NCBI RefSeq assembly: GCF_041146395.1
Contig: NC_090989.1
Span: forward strand, 53,160,501-53,224,500
Reading direction: 5' to 3'
Source: Eulemur rufifrons
Taxonomy: Eukaryota; Chordata; Mammalia; Primates; Lemuridae
DNA: 64,000 bases
Made by a program: the position numbers and the translations under genes. A model generated the notes under the pieces. That model had not been told where the DNA came from and searched no databases. It saw only the letters and a list, made by a program, of their open reading frames with translations. Below are positions 11,265-23,345 of the stretch, one piece after another (position 1 is the first letter of the stretch; each line of letters begins with the position of its first letter).

Positions 11265-11890
11265 CTACTTTTCTCTCTTTTATATCCGTCACTCTCTTAC
11301 TACTTCCATTTCTGCTGTCCTGAGTCAGGACCTCTTTATTTCTCACCTGGATGCCTTTCCTCCCATCCCCAACATTATACACAAACCCACCAGATTAAAC
11401 ACAAGCAGCTCTGACTACTCCATTGCCCAGCTCAGAACCCTCTGTTGCTCCCTATCACCTTAAAATAAGGTACAAATTAATTAAAATTCCTTCATGACTT
11501 GATCCTTTTTTTCTTCTAGCACCTTCTTCTGTGTGTTCTATCTCCAACTAGACCAACATGTCAGGACATGTCCTTCGCTTTCTTTTTCCTATGCCTTTGC
11601 TCTTACCTGTCCTCCCACCTTCTTCCTAACTTCACCTGCTGAAATTATATATGTTCCCTAAGATCTAGCTGAAATTTTAGGCCCCTTGATGCCAGCTCTT
11701 TCTAGATTCCTACAATCAGAAATAACTTCTGTTCTTCTGACCTCCTGGGCCTTTGTGCCTTTTATTGAATTTATAGTGCACATAATGATTTTTAAATGCA
11801 TTTTTACACTTACTAGACTTACAAATCCTTTACTTGACTGCATACATCCTAAAGGCAAGAGCTATTTATAACAAATGCTTACATTTTCTA
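11265..11890 (+). mobile_element. L2 fragment
   Basis: It has the pyrimidine-rich sense-strand L2 layout: Cys/Pro-rich coding remnants, TTTTATTGAATTTATAGTGC, then GACTGCATACATCCTAAAGG near the 3' end. It is strongly diverged. Confidence 0.5.
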
Positions 11891-14800
11891 TAGCATTCCA
11901 TGCAAAGTCTTACACACAGTAATGTGGTATTAAGCCTAAAATTAAGGCCCAACACTATGTGTGTTGTGATATCTGAGAAAAATCAAGAGGGGCTTAAATT
12001 ACCTAATTACAAGTTCCCCTCCCATTGTGCTTGCATGGGTTAAGCCCCTTAGCCAAACAGCCCTCCTTCTGACAGGGACCAGGCCCAGTGTCTGCTCATC
12101 CCTGAGTAAGGGGCTTCAATTCCCCATCAGCCCATGAAATTATTCAAACAATCCTACCACAGCCTCCTGCGGGACCCTGCGGTCACCTCACTCTACTGTT
12201 ACTACAAAGCCTGCCTCCCACAGCTCCCGCTCGTTCATTCTATTCTCACTGCAACCCCCTTGTGGCCCTGCATGATGTGGGGTGTCTCCCCCCACAGGCT
12301 GTGAGCCCATGTGACTAATAAGATGCTGGTCTCATCTGTCCGGTGTTGGATGTCACATGTTCAGCCATCGCATAACCCTAGGGCAAGATTCCCTCCCTCA
12401 CCAATGGAGTAAAGAGGAAGTGACCAAAATAAGTGGTTGCTAAACAGATTTTCTTGTTTAACAACAAAAACAACAAAACAGTAAAAGTTAATTTCAAGAC
12501 AAGACGCCTTTCCAATTATAGTAAAAATTCCTTAAGTGCCAGGATGATGCCTTCTGGAGTTTGCATTCCTCATAATCCTTAGGATAGTAGATTCCAAGGT
12601 GACTAAAGTGTAGGCCCTTGGCAAATTTCTGCTAAGTAATTAATTGACAGGTGAACACTGAGACATACATTCAGGTTTGAATGCTGGGAACTCGGCTGCT
12701 TTGCTGTGGTTAACAGACAAAAAGTAAGAGTTGCCAATAGAAAAAGCATGAAGTTATGTGTTTACACAAAATATGCATGTGCATATAAGATATAACTAGA
12801 TAGTAATATGATTCATTTTAGACTAAAAACATAAGAATTAGCACATCCAAAGAGCTCCCCTTGGGAGGCAAAAGCACTTATATAACACCAAAATTCTGCC
12901 AGGATTTAAAAGATCTTTAGGACTTTCTTTGGTATACCTCATACCGTTGACTACTGACACATGGAAGATCCCTGTTGTCTGATGGTATATGATTGTATAG
13001 AAACAATCAAAAGTTATTCAGGCCAAGTCAGGCAAACAAAGTGAATAATGTGACCAAGCTAGATAATAGTACAGTTTGGACTCAAAATCTAGTGAGATGA
13101 TCAGTTTGGAAGCAAATATTCTCTTGAACCTGGTAAAATTCTAAAACCTTATCCTAGTATCAATCCTGTAAGAAACTTTCTAAAGGAGCTGAATTATTGG
13201 AAGAAAAAGTAGCCTTCCAATGTGACTATACTGAAAGAACAAGTTTTTAAATATATAATTTAGGGTAAGATTGTTAAGAATAATAGGGATAATCTCTTTA
13301 TCAGTGCCTTATGTATAACTGTAAATATATAATCATATATTACTAGTTTAATATATAAATTATTGATGCTCAAGTGCTAAACAAACTAGAATATTTCAAG
13401 TAATGAAATAAGTGTGAGCTCATCCTTTAATAGATTTGTTCACAGCATATATATGGAAGGTCACTGTGAGCTCAAAGACCAAATTAACAATTAAAGTTGG
13501 TGTTAAAATACATTTTTTATTTCAGTTTGATCTAAACTTTTTATAAACTCAAAAATTTAAAACCTTTATGTATGAGAATTCTTTTTCTTTATACACACAG
13601 AAAGATGCATATTAAAAAACATTTTGTACATATTGATATATATCAGTTCTTTCAAATTTTAAAAACTTCTCATGATTCGTTCTATTTCAGTGAGTGAGTT
13701 TGATCATTAAGATTTGTTACAAATTTTCTTCAGATAGCCTGAATCAATATAATGGGTCTTTTCAAAATATAGAATCTTTTCAAGAAAGGTTTTGATATTC
13801 TTTATTGGCCTGACCTGAGTTCCTTGGAAATCCTTCAGAGAATAACAAGAGACTTATTTTTTCTTTTTGTCATCTGGTCAGTATTTTTTTTTCTCATTTT
13901 ATCGTATCAGGAGAAAATACAACAGGAAATTACATCCATGTTGCTAATGTATTATTTGGAATAACTGAGACTGACATAAATGAGACAACAGGCTTCAGAT
14001 CAACTAAAAATCAGTAACATTCACAGACATCAGGATCTTAATAATGTCTATGTCCCACCTTTCTGCCTGAAAACAGTATCTTGGTATCATCAAAGTGAGC
14101 AGATATTACAGGTGACAATTCCCAGAAGCTAAGTCTGTCCCTCTGAGGACCTCCAGTTCTTATGTTTCATTTCTAATCAGAAAACTACAGCTTTTATAAT
14201 GCCAGACAACATTTACCAGATCATAGTGGGTTCATCATTATCATTATTATATTTAATCAGCTCAAAGTTGATTCATTATTTTTTTTAATCACCCTGTCCT
14301 CCCCCTAGGAATGTTACCAGTTATAAAATAAATAAAATCAGTGTGATATCCACTCCTGTTAGGGATAATAGTTGTTTTCAAGGAAGAATCTAGTTTCATG
14401 TAAAGCCTAATACATAAAATTGTTAGGACACTGATTGATAAAATCTGAGGCCTGCAAATGACAGTGAGAGGTCAGTCACCCTAGCTCCTTTCTAACAGGG
14501 TTGTTGAGAATCAAATGCAACAGCACAGCTAGAGAGCTTTCGGAGAATTAAAGGCTTCAGCCTGCCCAGACCTGTCTTCAAGATTCACTGCAATCCACTA
14601 TTACGGCGAGACACAAGGGGCATGTAACTGCTAGCATGTACCATGCTTGCCCCCGTGGACAAAGCCACAGAAAAATCATACAGAATTTCTCCAGCAAATC
14701 CTGTTAATCTTTCCCAGAACACGTGGAAGGATTTCAGAGTATGGGGACATCACTGAATTTAGAAACTGTACACTGCAGCTAATTTACTAATAAGCCATGA

Positions 14801-15320
14801 AGTATTGTCATAAATTACTTAAACTAACTAACTGGTACTTGTCCAATTACATGAACAAACTACACCCTGCAAGGTAGTGGCCTTGAGGATTGATGGCAGT
14901 TGTTTGTTTGCATGCTAATTTGCCAAATTTCGTTAAGCTGCTCTGGGTCTACTCATTCACCTCGTGTTAATCAGCCAGCCCCTACAGTGCTCATATTTTC
15001 AGCTCTGTGTTTTTCCAGTCAAGAGCATGACCATTTTTAATCTTGACAAGTTTCCTCACGCATTAACAGTGGAGGCCATGCATAAGCAGCAAATGTGTAG
15101 CAAAAGTCTGCGTTAGAGATGATGGAGCAGGGCAGCTGTCGGGAGAGTTGAGTTAGGATGCCACGGGTGCTGCACACAAAGACCATTAAGGCAAAATGTG
15201 CAGGGCTTTCCTCCCCCATTTTCCATCCCCTGCCAGAGTCTGATTCCTGACATGGATCAACATGGCAAGTAGGGACAGTCTCCTTAAATGAAAATGAATA
15301 AGACGAAAAACATAGATCAC
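11891..15320. other. Large intron segment, mostly unrecognised
   Basis: I see no myosin exon between exons 15 and 14 here, and none is expected. The block near 12000-12420 is GC-richer and could be an old LTR, but I cannot support a family. The rest is AT-rich intron. Confidence 0.5.
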
Positions 15321-15491
15321 CTTCTCAATGAGATCGATGCAGGCTTGCAAATCCAGACCACAGTCGATGGACACCCAGTCAATGCCTTCTTTCCTATATT
15401 CCTCTTGCTCCAAAATAAACATGTGCCAGTTGAAGAACTGTTGTAATTTTTCTTTGGTAAAATTAATGCAAAGTTGCTCAAGGCTATTATG
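15321..15491 (-). pseudogene. MYH15: MYH15 coding exon 14 (relay helix)
   Basis: This 171-nt phase 0-0 exon encodes [20 protein letters not shown], then [20 protein letters not shown] and [17 protein letters not shown], the relay helix and loop. Phe of the conserved (D)FG is Cys here. The acceptor TTTGAAG and donor GTGATC are usable. The length equals the family norm. Confidence 0.96.
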
Positions 15492-15942
15492 CTTCAAAGA
15501 TATAAATAGGTATGAAAAAGAGATAAAATTGAGATTCACTTGCAAGAAGGTACAGTAAAGAGAAAACCATAACACATCATAGGATAGCAAATAGACCCAA
15601 CAAGTAACAAATGCTCAATTCAATTCTTGCTTCCTTCAGCTATACCTACAAACTAAAGATTATACAATAAAGTACCACTTCATAGTATCACAATTCAAAG
15701 TCATAAAAGATTCCTAGGCCTCTATCACCTTTATGTAAGGCTGAATTATGAAACTAAGAAATGCTTAATACTATGAATCAGAACAATTATTATTATTAAT
15801 TACAGTTCTTTTCCAACCAACGTAACCTTAAGGTTTGCACAGGATATTATCATGCTTGACTATATTTTCCCATGTGCAAATCACCACACTTCCTACCCTC
15901 TTGTAAACATGCATTGACTTCATTCTTACTAAATATACTCAC

Positions 15943-16092
15943 ATTAAGGACTTCAAAACCAGTGATGTCAAGAATGCCAACGAAGAACTGCACTGACAGC
16001 TTGGCACCCAGGGCCCTGTTGATACGTGCCACCAGCCACTTAAACATCCTCTCATAGACTGACTTGGACAAGGCACCAACCGCATTGATTAC
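15943..16092 (-). pseudogene. MYH15: MYH15 coding exon 13 (switch-II exon)
   Basis: This 150-nt phase 0-0 exon encodes VINAVGALSKSVYERMFKWL, then VARINRALGAKLSVQ and FFVGILDITGFEVLN. DITGFE is the switch-II/relay start, with the MYH15-type Thr where other sarcomeric myosins have Ala. The acceptor ATTTCTAG and donor GTGAGT are canonical, and no lesion is seen. Confidence 0.96.
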
Positions 16093-16417
16093 CTAGAAAT
16101 CACATTGAAAACACTCCTTCATCTGGCAGCAGTGTTCATTTTAATCCCGGACGTTCTCCCTTAGCAACCACCTTCTAGTCAAGTCAGGATGTATTTATTG
16201 ACCTTCTGTGGTTCCAGCACTCTGCTGAATACAATGAGAGAAAAGGAAGAAAGCAGCAAGGAAAGGAGGGGGAAAGAAGGAAAGGAGAAGGGTAGGAGAA
16301 AGGAGCAAGCTAGCCTTGTGCCTCCCTACCAAAAACTTAGGAGAAATCATGTTCCTGTTACTAAAGGATTAAGTACCCTGGGGTGTGGTGTAGCGATGTG
16401 TTCTGAAGCTTTGCTAT

Positions 16418-16548
16418 TTCTAAGTGTGGGCCAAAGACCAGCAGCAGCAACACCTGGGAGCTTGTTAAAGATACAAACTCTCCGGCCCAGCCCCAGACCT
16501 GCTGAATCAGAATCTTACTCTAACATAATCCCCAGCTAATTCTTATTG
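16418..16548 (+). mobile_element. MER5-type hAT element fragment
   Basis: The run AACACCTGGGAGCTTGTTAA, then CAGACCTGCTGAATCAGAAT is diagnostic of MER5A-like elements. Confidence 0.75.
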
Positions 16549-16927
16549 ACAAAGACTCTGTCCTTGACCAGACTTTAGTCAGCCTCCTTTGAGCCCTTGC
16601 CTAGACCTTACCTGTCTTGTCTTCAGCCTGCCTAGTCTAGTTGCAGTAAGAATTCTGTAAGTCATTTTAGTGAGAATCCCCCACCCTTGACATCTGATTA
16701 AAGTTCCTCATCCCCCACCTTTGGTGTGTAAGTTCTTGGCCTGTCTTTAGCAAGAATCCCCTCAGCCTTGATGTCTTCTCTGAGCAATTTTTCATTCACT
16801 GATCCCATCCCTCTGTCCTTCAACTATAAATCCCCACTCATCCTTGTTGTATTCAAAGTTGAGTCCAATACCTTTCTGCTATTACAGTAACCGTATTGCA
16901 GTAGTCCTGAATAAAGTTTTCCTTACC

Positions 16928-17828
16928 AAACAATATGGAGATACCTTAAACAGATTCAAGTAGACCTACCATTCGATTCAGCAATCCCATTATTGGGCAT
17001 CTACCCAGAAGAACAAAAGTCATTCTATAGAAAAGACACCTGCACCCGAATGTTTATAGCAGCACAATTCACAATTGCAAAGATGTGGAAACAACCCAAA
17101 TGCCCATCAATTCATGAATGGATTAGCAAAATGTGGTATATGTATACCATGGAATATTACTCAGCTATTAGAAATAATGGCGATATGGCATCTCTTTGGT
17201 TCTCCTGGAGAGAGTTGGAACCCATTCTATTAAGTGAAGTATCCCAAGAATGGAAAAATAAACACCACATGTACTCACCAGCAAACTGGTTTCCCTGATC
17301 ATCACCTAAGTGCACATTTGGGAATAACACCAATTGGGTATCGGACAGAGGTGGGGGCTGGGGGAAGGGACGGGTGTATACCTACTTGATGAGGGCGATG
17401 CACACTGCCTGGGGAATGGACACGCTTGAAGTTCTGACGGGGAGCGGGGGGGAATGAGGGTGGGGGAGGGGATGGGTGCATACCTACATGATGAGTGCGA
17501 TGTGCACTGTCTGGGGAATGGACATGCTTGAAGCTCAGACTCGGGGGGATGGGGGGGCATGGGCAATATATATAACCTGAACATTTGTACCCCCATAATG
17601 AGCTGAAATTAAAAAAAATTAAAAAATAAAAATAACAGAATCAAGTCATATATTCAACACACTAAAATTTAAATGAGACAACTACATTCACTGAGTAAAT
17701 CATTTAAAACCCTTGAACATTTTTCAGAAATAAGTTTATTTAGAAAAAACATTCTTACAGAGAATTTTTCAGTTATTAGTGAATATGAGAGTTGATATAT
17801 GAGAATAAATGACACACATGTCAAAAAA
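16928..17828 (+). mobile_element. 5'-truncated L1 with 3' transduction, inserted in an LTR
   Basis: The body (to about 17636) carries the last part of ORF2 (PFDSAIPLLGIYPEEQKSFY-like reading, WNITQ/MEYYSA motif) and a G-rich 3'UTR ending in A-rich sequence. It is followed by 186 nt of unrelated DNA, an AATAAA at 17804-17809 and a second poly(A) (17823-17831). Target-site duplication AAAGTTTTCCTTACCA flanks the whole block (16913-16928 and 17829-17844). Confidence 0.85.
17351..17546 (+). repeat. Tandem duplication within the L1 3'UTR, G-rich
   Basis: Two about 90-nt units each contain a G-run block, a TATACCTAC/CATACCTAC motif, and CTGGGGAATGGACA(C/T)GCTT. They start near 17351 and 17460. The related L1 tail near 54.6 kb has only one unit. 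Confidence 0.8.
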
Positions 17829-17924
17829 AAAGTTTTCCTTACCATTTTAACAAGTGTCAGAATAATTTTTTAACACTCTGCACAATAAAGTTTTAAAAGT
17901 ACTGGTATAGTAGATCAGGAATCT

Positions 17925-18060
17925 GTAATCCCTAGCCCTTGTTCTGCCACTGCTGTTGCTGCTAATAAATTGTATAACCTTTGGCAAGTGACCTAATCTG
18001 TCTTGGATGCAGGATCTTCATCTGAATAATGCTTTTGAAGGATCTTTCTAGCCCCATCTT
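17925..18060 (+). mobile_element. MIR fragment
   Basis: TAACCTTTGGCAAGTGACCT and CTTCATCTGAATAATG fit the MIR core. Confidence 0.7.
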
Positions 18061-19084
18061 CCAACCCTATATTAGTTTCCAGTATTGCTCTCAGCAACCT
18101 GGACAAAGAATGGCCATCTGGTGCATCATTCTGACTCAGATTCTCCTACTCTAAAACTGAAGCTGCATTTCCCTTCTCTGGAGGGGTGTGGCAAAGGCTC
18201 TAAAGTAACCTACTGGGGAGAGCTCCAACCTTTGTGCCTGGATGATGCTATACAAACGCGGATCCTGCTTCCATAATGCAAACTCGCTGCTGTAGTAGCA
18301 GGTTTCTGACATACTCCAAGTAGGAGTGAATTTCAGCTGGACATTCTCCAAGCCTGGAAACAGAATGTGCTCCAACCAGTTAACATTTAAAATAGGCCTA
18401 TCACATCCATCCTTCTCATCCCAGGAGAGAGCACGCAGCAGGAGCCAGTTGGTGTCTGGTGATGATTTAGCTATGAGTCACCCACTCTCTGATCAGTTAT
18501 CTTGAGTCATTTCCACAGTAATCCATAAGCCGGATGGCATCACAGTTTTTTATTATCAGCGTCAAGAGCACACACGTACAAATAAAGCATCAAGAAAGAT
18601 TTTCATCCTCTGTAACACTGAGGAAATCACTCCTTGTCTACAGCAGTCACTTTGAAACTTTAAAAAGAACATGACTAACTTGCTCACCCCTTTTAATTCC
18701 CTAAATACTTGATAAGTGGGGATGGGAGAGAAACTCTTTGGTCAGGTGTGGGGAGTGGTGAAGAAACACAGGAAGAGAGCCTGGAGATGTGGGGAGAGGG
18801 AGAGAAGTAAGTGGTACAATGTCTGCTAAGGAATTAATGAATCCAATGGACCCATATACTTCTCGCTAATTAATCATTTTCATCATTTCCTGTCCAGTGA
18901 AGACGGGATAAGGCAGCTAAACCTATATTTCCACTTTTGAGGGGCTAATTGCACCCATTTCTTAGCTCTTTTAAAAATAACCTCATGGAAGCTTTTGATT
19001 ACTGGGGGGGCAATAGTACATGAAAGAAAACAACAGCAGAAAAACAAACAACAAAAAAAGAAACAGTCAAATAGTCAAATGTTT

Positions 19085-19235
19085 AACCACACTGATCTCT
19101 GCCTTTCTCATCTTTAAAATAACAGTAATAAAATATACATATCTCAGGGTTGTGAGTGGTTCAGTGAGACAGAGGATGTAATAAACTTACATAGTGCAAT
19201 GTTTGGCACTTAGTATCCAATAAATGCTAGTTCCC
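19085..19235 (+). mobile_element. MIR fragment
   Basis: TCTCATCTTTAAAATAACAG, TCAGGGTTGTGAG and TATCCAATAAATGCT match the MIR 3' half. Confidence 0.7.
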
Positions 19236-19274
19236 CCTTTCCCAGCCCCTCCCTACCTTTATCACTTCCTCATC

Positions 19275-19480
19275 CACACCCCAGTACTTACTAGCTGTGT
19301 CACCTTGAGTGGTTAATCTTTCTAAGGGTCGCCATCTTTAGCTATAAATTGAAATAATAATAAGATCTACTTTGCAGGCTCATTAGTAGATTGAATGAGA
19401 TAATCCCTACAAAGCGTGTAGCACAGCACATATAGGAAGTACTTGGTGGATATTATTATTGTTTTGTCATCATTATTAAT
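19275..19480 (+). mobile_element. MIR element
   Basis: CTTACTAGCTGTGTCACCTT is a near-perfect MIR core, followed by a CTATAAATTGAAATAATAAT tail. Confidence 0.85.
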
Positions 19481-19587
19481 CTTTTTAAAATTAAAATGAC
19501 TTATTTCTAATAGACATAGTTAGAACTGTATTTTATGGAATCATAAAATACTAGACCTCAAGAACCTTAGTTCTTGATAATCATGTA

Positions 19588-19805
19588 TGGTGTTTCTCAA
19601 CTTGGGACGATACCTTCCCCCAAAGGAGGAGTGCGTTTGGAAATGCGGATGGCATTTTTCTGGTTGTCATAATGACTAAGAATGCTACTTACTGGCACTT
19701 AGTACCTGGAGGCCAGAAGTGCCAAACATCTACAAAGTGCAGGACATTCCCAGACATGAAGAACTGTCCCATCTTAGAAGCCAATCGCCCCTCTATCTAG
19801 AAACA
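19588..19805 (-). mobile_element. MER20-like hAT element
   Basis: GTTTCTCAACTTGGGACGAT, TGGTTGTCATAATGACT, and CTACAAAGTGCAGGACATTC follow the antisense MER20 consensus. Confidence 0.75.
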
Positions 19806-20234
19806 CAAAGTTGTAAAACCATTTCACCGGGGGCTCAGAGAGATGAAGATAATTGACCAAGGTATCAGAGTTAGTCAGCATTAGAGCTAGAACTAAATTT
19901 TGTATAAAGTGTTAACACTGCAAGAATTTTTCCTGTCTTTTGCAATTGTCATCAACAGAGCATACACATCTCTATTCTTAGTAGTGGCAATTGTCTCTAT
20001 AAAGTCAGTAAAATTCCTAAGAAAAGAAAAGCTTTACAGTGTGCTTTCTTACTCTGTCTCCAGGAGAGAGCACAAGGGAGAATGAGGGCTTTTCTTTTTT
20101 TATGTTGAATAATATTAAATTAGCTTGCTTCACTGGTTCTATTGTAGTAAGGGCTGGAGTGGTAACTCAGTCCCTTAGAACATACTATTAAAAAGGCAAA
20201 GGTTTGATTTTAGTTCTCCTATGGGCTTATTTTT

Positions 20235-20460
20235 ATTTTTTGCTTTTATTATAATTTTTAATAATTAAAAATTATTATGTACATAATAATCACACATATT
20301 TATGGGGTATAGTGTGATACTTTGATACATGTATACAATATGTAATGATCAAATCAGGGTAATTAGCATATTCATTACCTCAAACACTTATCATTTCTTT
20401 GTGTTGGGAACATTCAAAATCCACTATTGTAGCTACTTGGGATCAATAGTTTTATACAGA
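20235..20460 (-). mobile_element. L1 3' end, antisense
   Basis: TTATGTACATAATAATCACA then TATTTATGGGGTATAGTGTG and CATATTCATTACCTCAAACA is the reverse complement of an older L1 3'UTR. Confidence 0.75.
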
Positions 20461-20619
20461 GAAAGACCCTGTTCTATAATCACAGTATGTCATACGTGCA
20501 TGTTGTAATGAATGTCTAAGAAAGCATGAAATTGCCAAACAACTCTAACCCCACTGCCAAGCAATAGCTCAATTACTCATCCTGCTGATCATGATTCCAG
20601 CTCAGCTCAATTTAGTCTA

Positions 20620-20760
20620 TTTTAACATTTGTGGAGCACCCATTGCTTGCAGGGCACTGTGCTAGACACTGGGAATACTAAGATGAATCAGACAAAGTCC
20701 ATGTCCTCCAGGAGGTTAGGCTACCATGGAAGACAAAAATGTAAGCAGATTATTTTAATA
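20620..20760 (-). mobile_element. L2 3'-end fragment
   Basis: GGGCACTGTGCTAGACACTG and CAAAGTCCATGTCCTCCAGG match an antisense L2 tail. Confidence 0.75.
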
Positions 20761-21009
20761 TAGTACATTTAGTATTATAGTAGAGGTAGAATTACTGGTT
20801 TATAGAGTAAGCTAAAGTAAAAATTCATTTTGATTTGTCATTTAAGTGATTTAAATAACAGACACATCAGATATATTAATATACCAATGGAAACAGAGTT
20901 GTTTGCAGTCAAAATGACTTCTATCACAAATTTGTACATTTGTCTCTTTTTCAGATTTAGGATGTATGTAGAATAAAACATCTGAAGACTAGTTACATGT
21001 TCATTGGAA

Positions 21010-21140
21010 TGCTACTTTTTTCCCCTTAGCCTCAGTTTCCTCAACTGGAAAAGCAAAAATTCAGTATTTCTGTCCTACTTATCTCTGAGTATTGTAGTAA
21101 GAATGGAAGGGGATAACACCTGTGAATGCTTTATACATAT
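21010..21140 (+). mobile_element. MIR fragment
   Basis: TAGCCTCAGTTTCCTCAACT is the MIR core signature. Confidence 0.7.
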
Positions 21141-21194
21141 TATGTGTGACAGAGACAAGACTACCTCTTCACCACACCTGTTCCACTTTCCTGA

Positions 21195-21492
21195 AAGGTA
21201 CATTTCTCAGCCCCCTGTAGCTAAGGGGATAATTTGACTAATTCTCACCAATGGAATATTAGTGAAAGTGATATCCCTTCCAGCCTCAAGCAGTTAAAGG
21301 TGGGTATATTCTTTCCACAATTTATCTTTTCCCCTTGTGCAGCAACTTTGTCCAGGATGGCAAAACTACAAAATGGAAGAAGGCTATACACTTTGTATTG
21401 GGCTTGATGTAAGAAATAAATATTTTTTTGTCCCCGAGACTTTAGCATGTATGCATTACTGCAGCATAGCCTACCTCATACTGACTAATACA
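21195..21492 (+). mobile_element. Probable ancient LTR remnant
   Basis: It runs from TTTCTCAGCCCCCTGTAGCT through an AATAAATATTTTTTTG signal to ACTGCAGCATAGCCTACCTC and CTGACTAATACAC, the usual shape of a mammalian ERVL/MaLR-age LTR end. The family is not certain. Confidence 0.5.
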
Positions 21493-22149
21493 CATTACAG
21501 ATGAAATGTACCAGCATACTTGGATGGTCTCATTACCCAGCAACCCTGATGATATTTACTGCATTAAGGCAAAGCCTCAAGATCAGCAGTCCTCAGAGAA
21601 TTTATTATTCTATCATGATAACATTTCCTGGATGCTAAGTAAAACCTGCATGACCTTCCGTCTCTCATTTCTGTTCTCAGTACCCCTACTTCAAATACTA
21701 ATTTCAGCATATGTTCTGAAACCCTTTCTCAACTAAGGCATTGCCGTGCATCTGTTACACTAAAGAAGTCAATATGCCAAGTAGGTGAGGCATGCCAATT
21801 CACCAATTTTATTCACATCAGGAACCAACAGCTTTGAAAACTTCTTAGCTGGACAACAAAGATGCTGATCATAACAGGTGAAGGATGTGTCTGCATCTGC
21901 AAAGAGACTTGTTTCCTTGGGGAAAACTGTCAAAATGTATATTTCAGACTAGACAGACTCCTAACACAAAAGCATTTACTGTGGTGTGCATCATAAGTAA
22001 AACCATTTGGAATATTCATCATGGTAGCTCTTTTTTTCTTTTTTATAGAAGCTCTTATTACAAACATTCTCAGTAGCTGACAAACACACAATATGTATAC
22101 AATTATTACAAGACCATAAAATGATAATGCTCTTGTAATATCATCTTAC

Positions 22150-22268
22150 CTGTTCTAAAATTTGACCCCTGTTAACATATTCATTACCAACTTTGATTCT
22201 AGGATGGATCAAGCCCTTCACCAACTCAGAAGAGTTAATGGCCATAACGAAAGCAGCTTTGTCAGCAC
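22150..22268 (-). pseudogene. MYH15: MYH15 coding exon 12
   Basis: This 119-nt exon reads (S)[18 protein letters not shown], then [21 protein letters not shown]. It is bounded by acceptor TAACAAG and donor GTAAGA and has the usual length for the family. A Gly in the conserved LMGIN is Ala here. No stop or splice lesion is present. Confidence 0.94.
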
Positions 22269-22479
22269 CTTGTTACAAGAAACGAAGACAAGAAGAAGAC
22301 AGGGAGGGAAAGAGTGAAGGAGGAGAAAAACACTGTTAAAATTCATTTGCTTATAATCAAATAAACTATCCAGTGGACAGAAAGATGATATGTTTAGATC
22401 AATGTAGCAAGCTGAATTATAGTTTTGAAATAAATGCCTGAATCCTAAATGTTTAAAAGAATCTATTTCTTGGACATGC

Positions 22480-23345
22480 AAATCAAAATCACATTGAAAT
22501 GCCATTTCACACCCACTAGAATGGCTGTAATCAAAAAATGTTGACCAGAATGTAGAGAAATTGGAACCCTCACGCATTGCTGGTGGAGATGCAAAATGGT
22601 GGCGCCACTATGGAAAACAGTTCAGCAGTTAATCAGAAGTTCAAGGCAGAGTGACTATAGGAGCCAGCAATTCCATTCTTAGGTGTATACCCAAAAGAAA
22701 TGAAAACATATGTTCACACAAAAAATTGTATACAAATGTTCCTAGAACCATTATTAATAACCATCAAAAAGTGGGAAAAAAATGTCCATCAACTCATGAA
22801 TGGGCAAAATGTGGTGTATTCATACAATGGAATATTACTCAGCCATTTTTTAAAAATGAAGTTTTGAAATGGGTGTGGTGCACACTGTCCGGGGAACGGG
22901 CATGCTGGTAGCTCTGACTCAGGTGGTGCAAAGGCAATTTATGTAAACAAAGCATGTGTACCCCTGTAATATTCTGAAATTTTTAAAAAATGAAGTATTG
23001 ATATGTGCTTCAACATGGCCAAAACTTGAAAACATTATGCTAAGTGAAAGAAATCAGACACAAAAGGCCACACATTGTAGGATTCCAATTATATGAACTC
23101 TCCAGAATAGGCAAATCCATAGCTACAGAAAGGAGATTTGTGTTTGCCAGGGACTGGGTAGGAGAGGGAATGGGAAGTAACTACTATGGGTTACAGGGTT
23201 CCTTTTTGGGGTAATGAAATGTTCTGGAATTAGGTAGTGGTGATGGTTGTACAACCATGACAATATACTAAAACCCACTGAACTATACACTTTAAAAAGG
23301 TGAGTTTTATAATATGTGAATTATATCTCAATTTTTTTAAGTAGT
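22480..23345 (+). mobile_element. L1M-type 3' end (host of a nested L1)
   Basis: It starts in the ORF2 end (ATGCAAATCAAAATCACATT, GGAATATTACTCAGCCATT) and ends at TGAATTATATCTCAA plus T-rich sequence. It is interrupted at 22863-22985 by a younger L1 tail. Confidence 0.85.
22863..22985 (+). mobile_element. Short 5'-truncated strepsirrhine L1 tail, nested
   Basis: It carries CACACTGTCCGGGGAACGGG, the same 3'UTR motif as the L1 near 17.4 kb, and ends TGTACCCCTGTAATATTCTG plus an A-run. Target-site duplication AAAAATGAAGT lies at 22852-22862 and 22986-22996. Confidence 0.85.

Larger units (their letters stand above)
16556..17875 (+). mobile_element. Endogenous-retrovirus-type solo LTR, split by an L1
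   Basis: The left part (to 16927) has a TATA-like CTATAAATCCCC (16825-16836) and, about 75 nt later, a poly(A) signal AATAAAG (16910-16916). The text resumes after the L1 at 17844 (ATTTTAACAAGTGTCAG). No internal viral genes are attached. The exact LTR family is not identified. Confidence 0.5.

Noticed and set aside
12000..12420. Possible solo LTR
   Set aside because: Composition and motifs are suggestive, but no terminal repeats, poly(A) signal spacing or family match could be supported.
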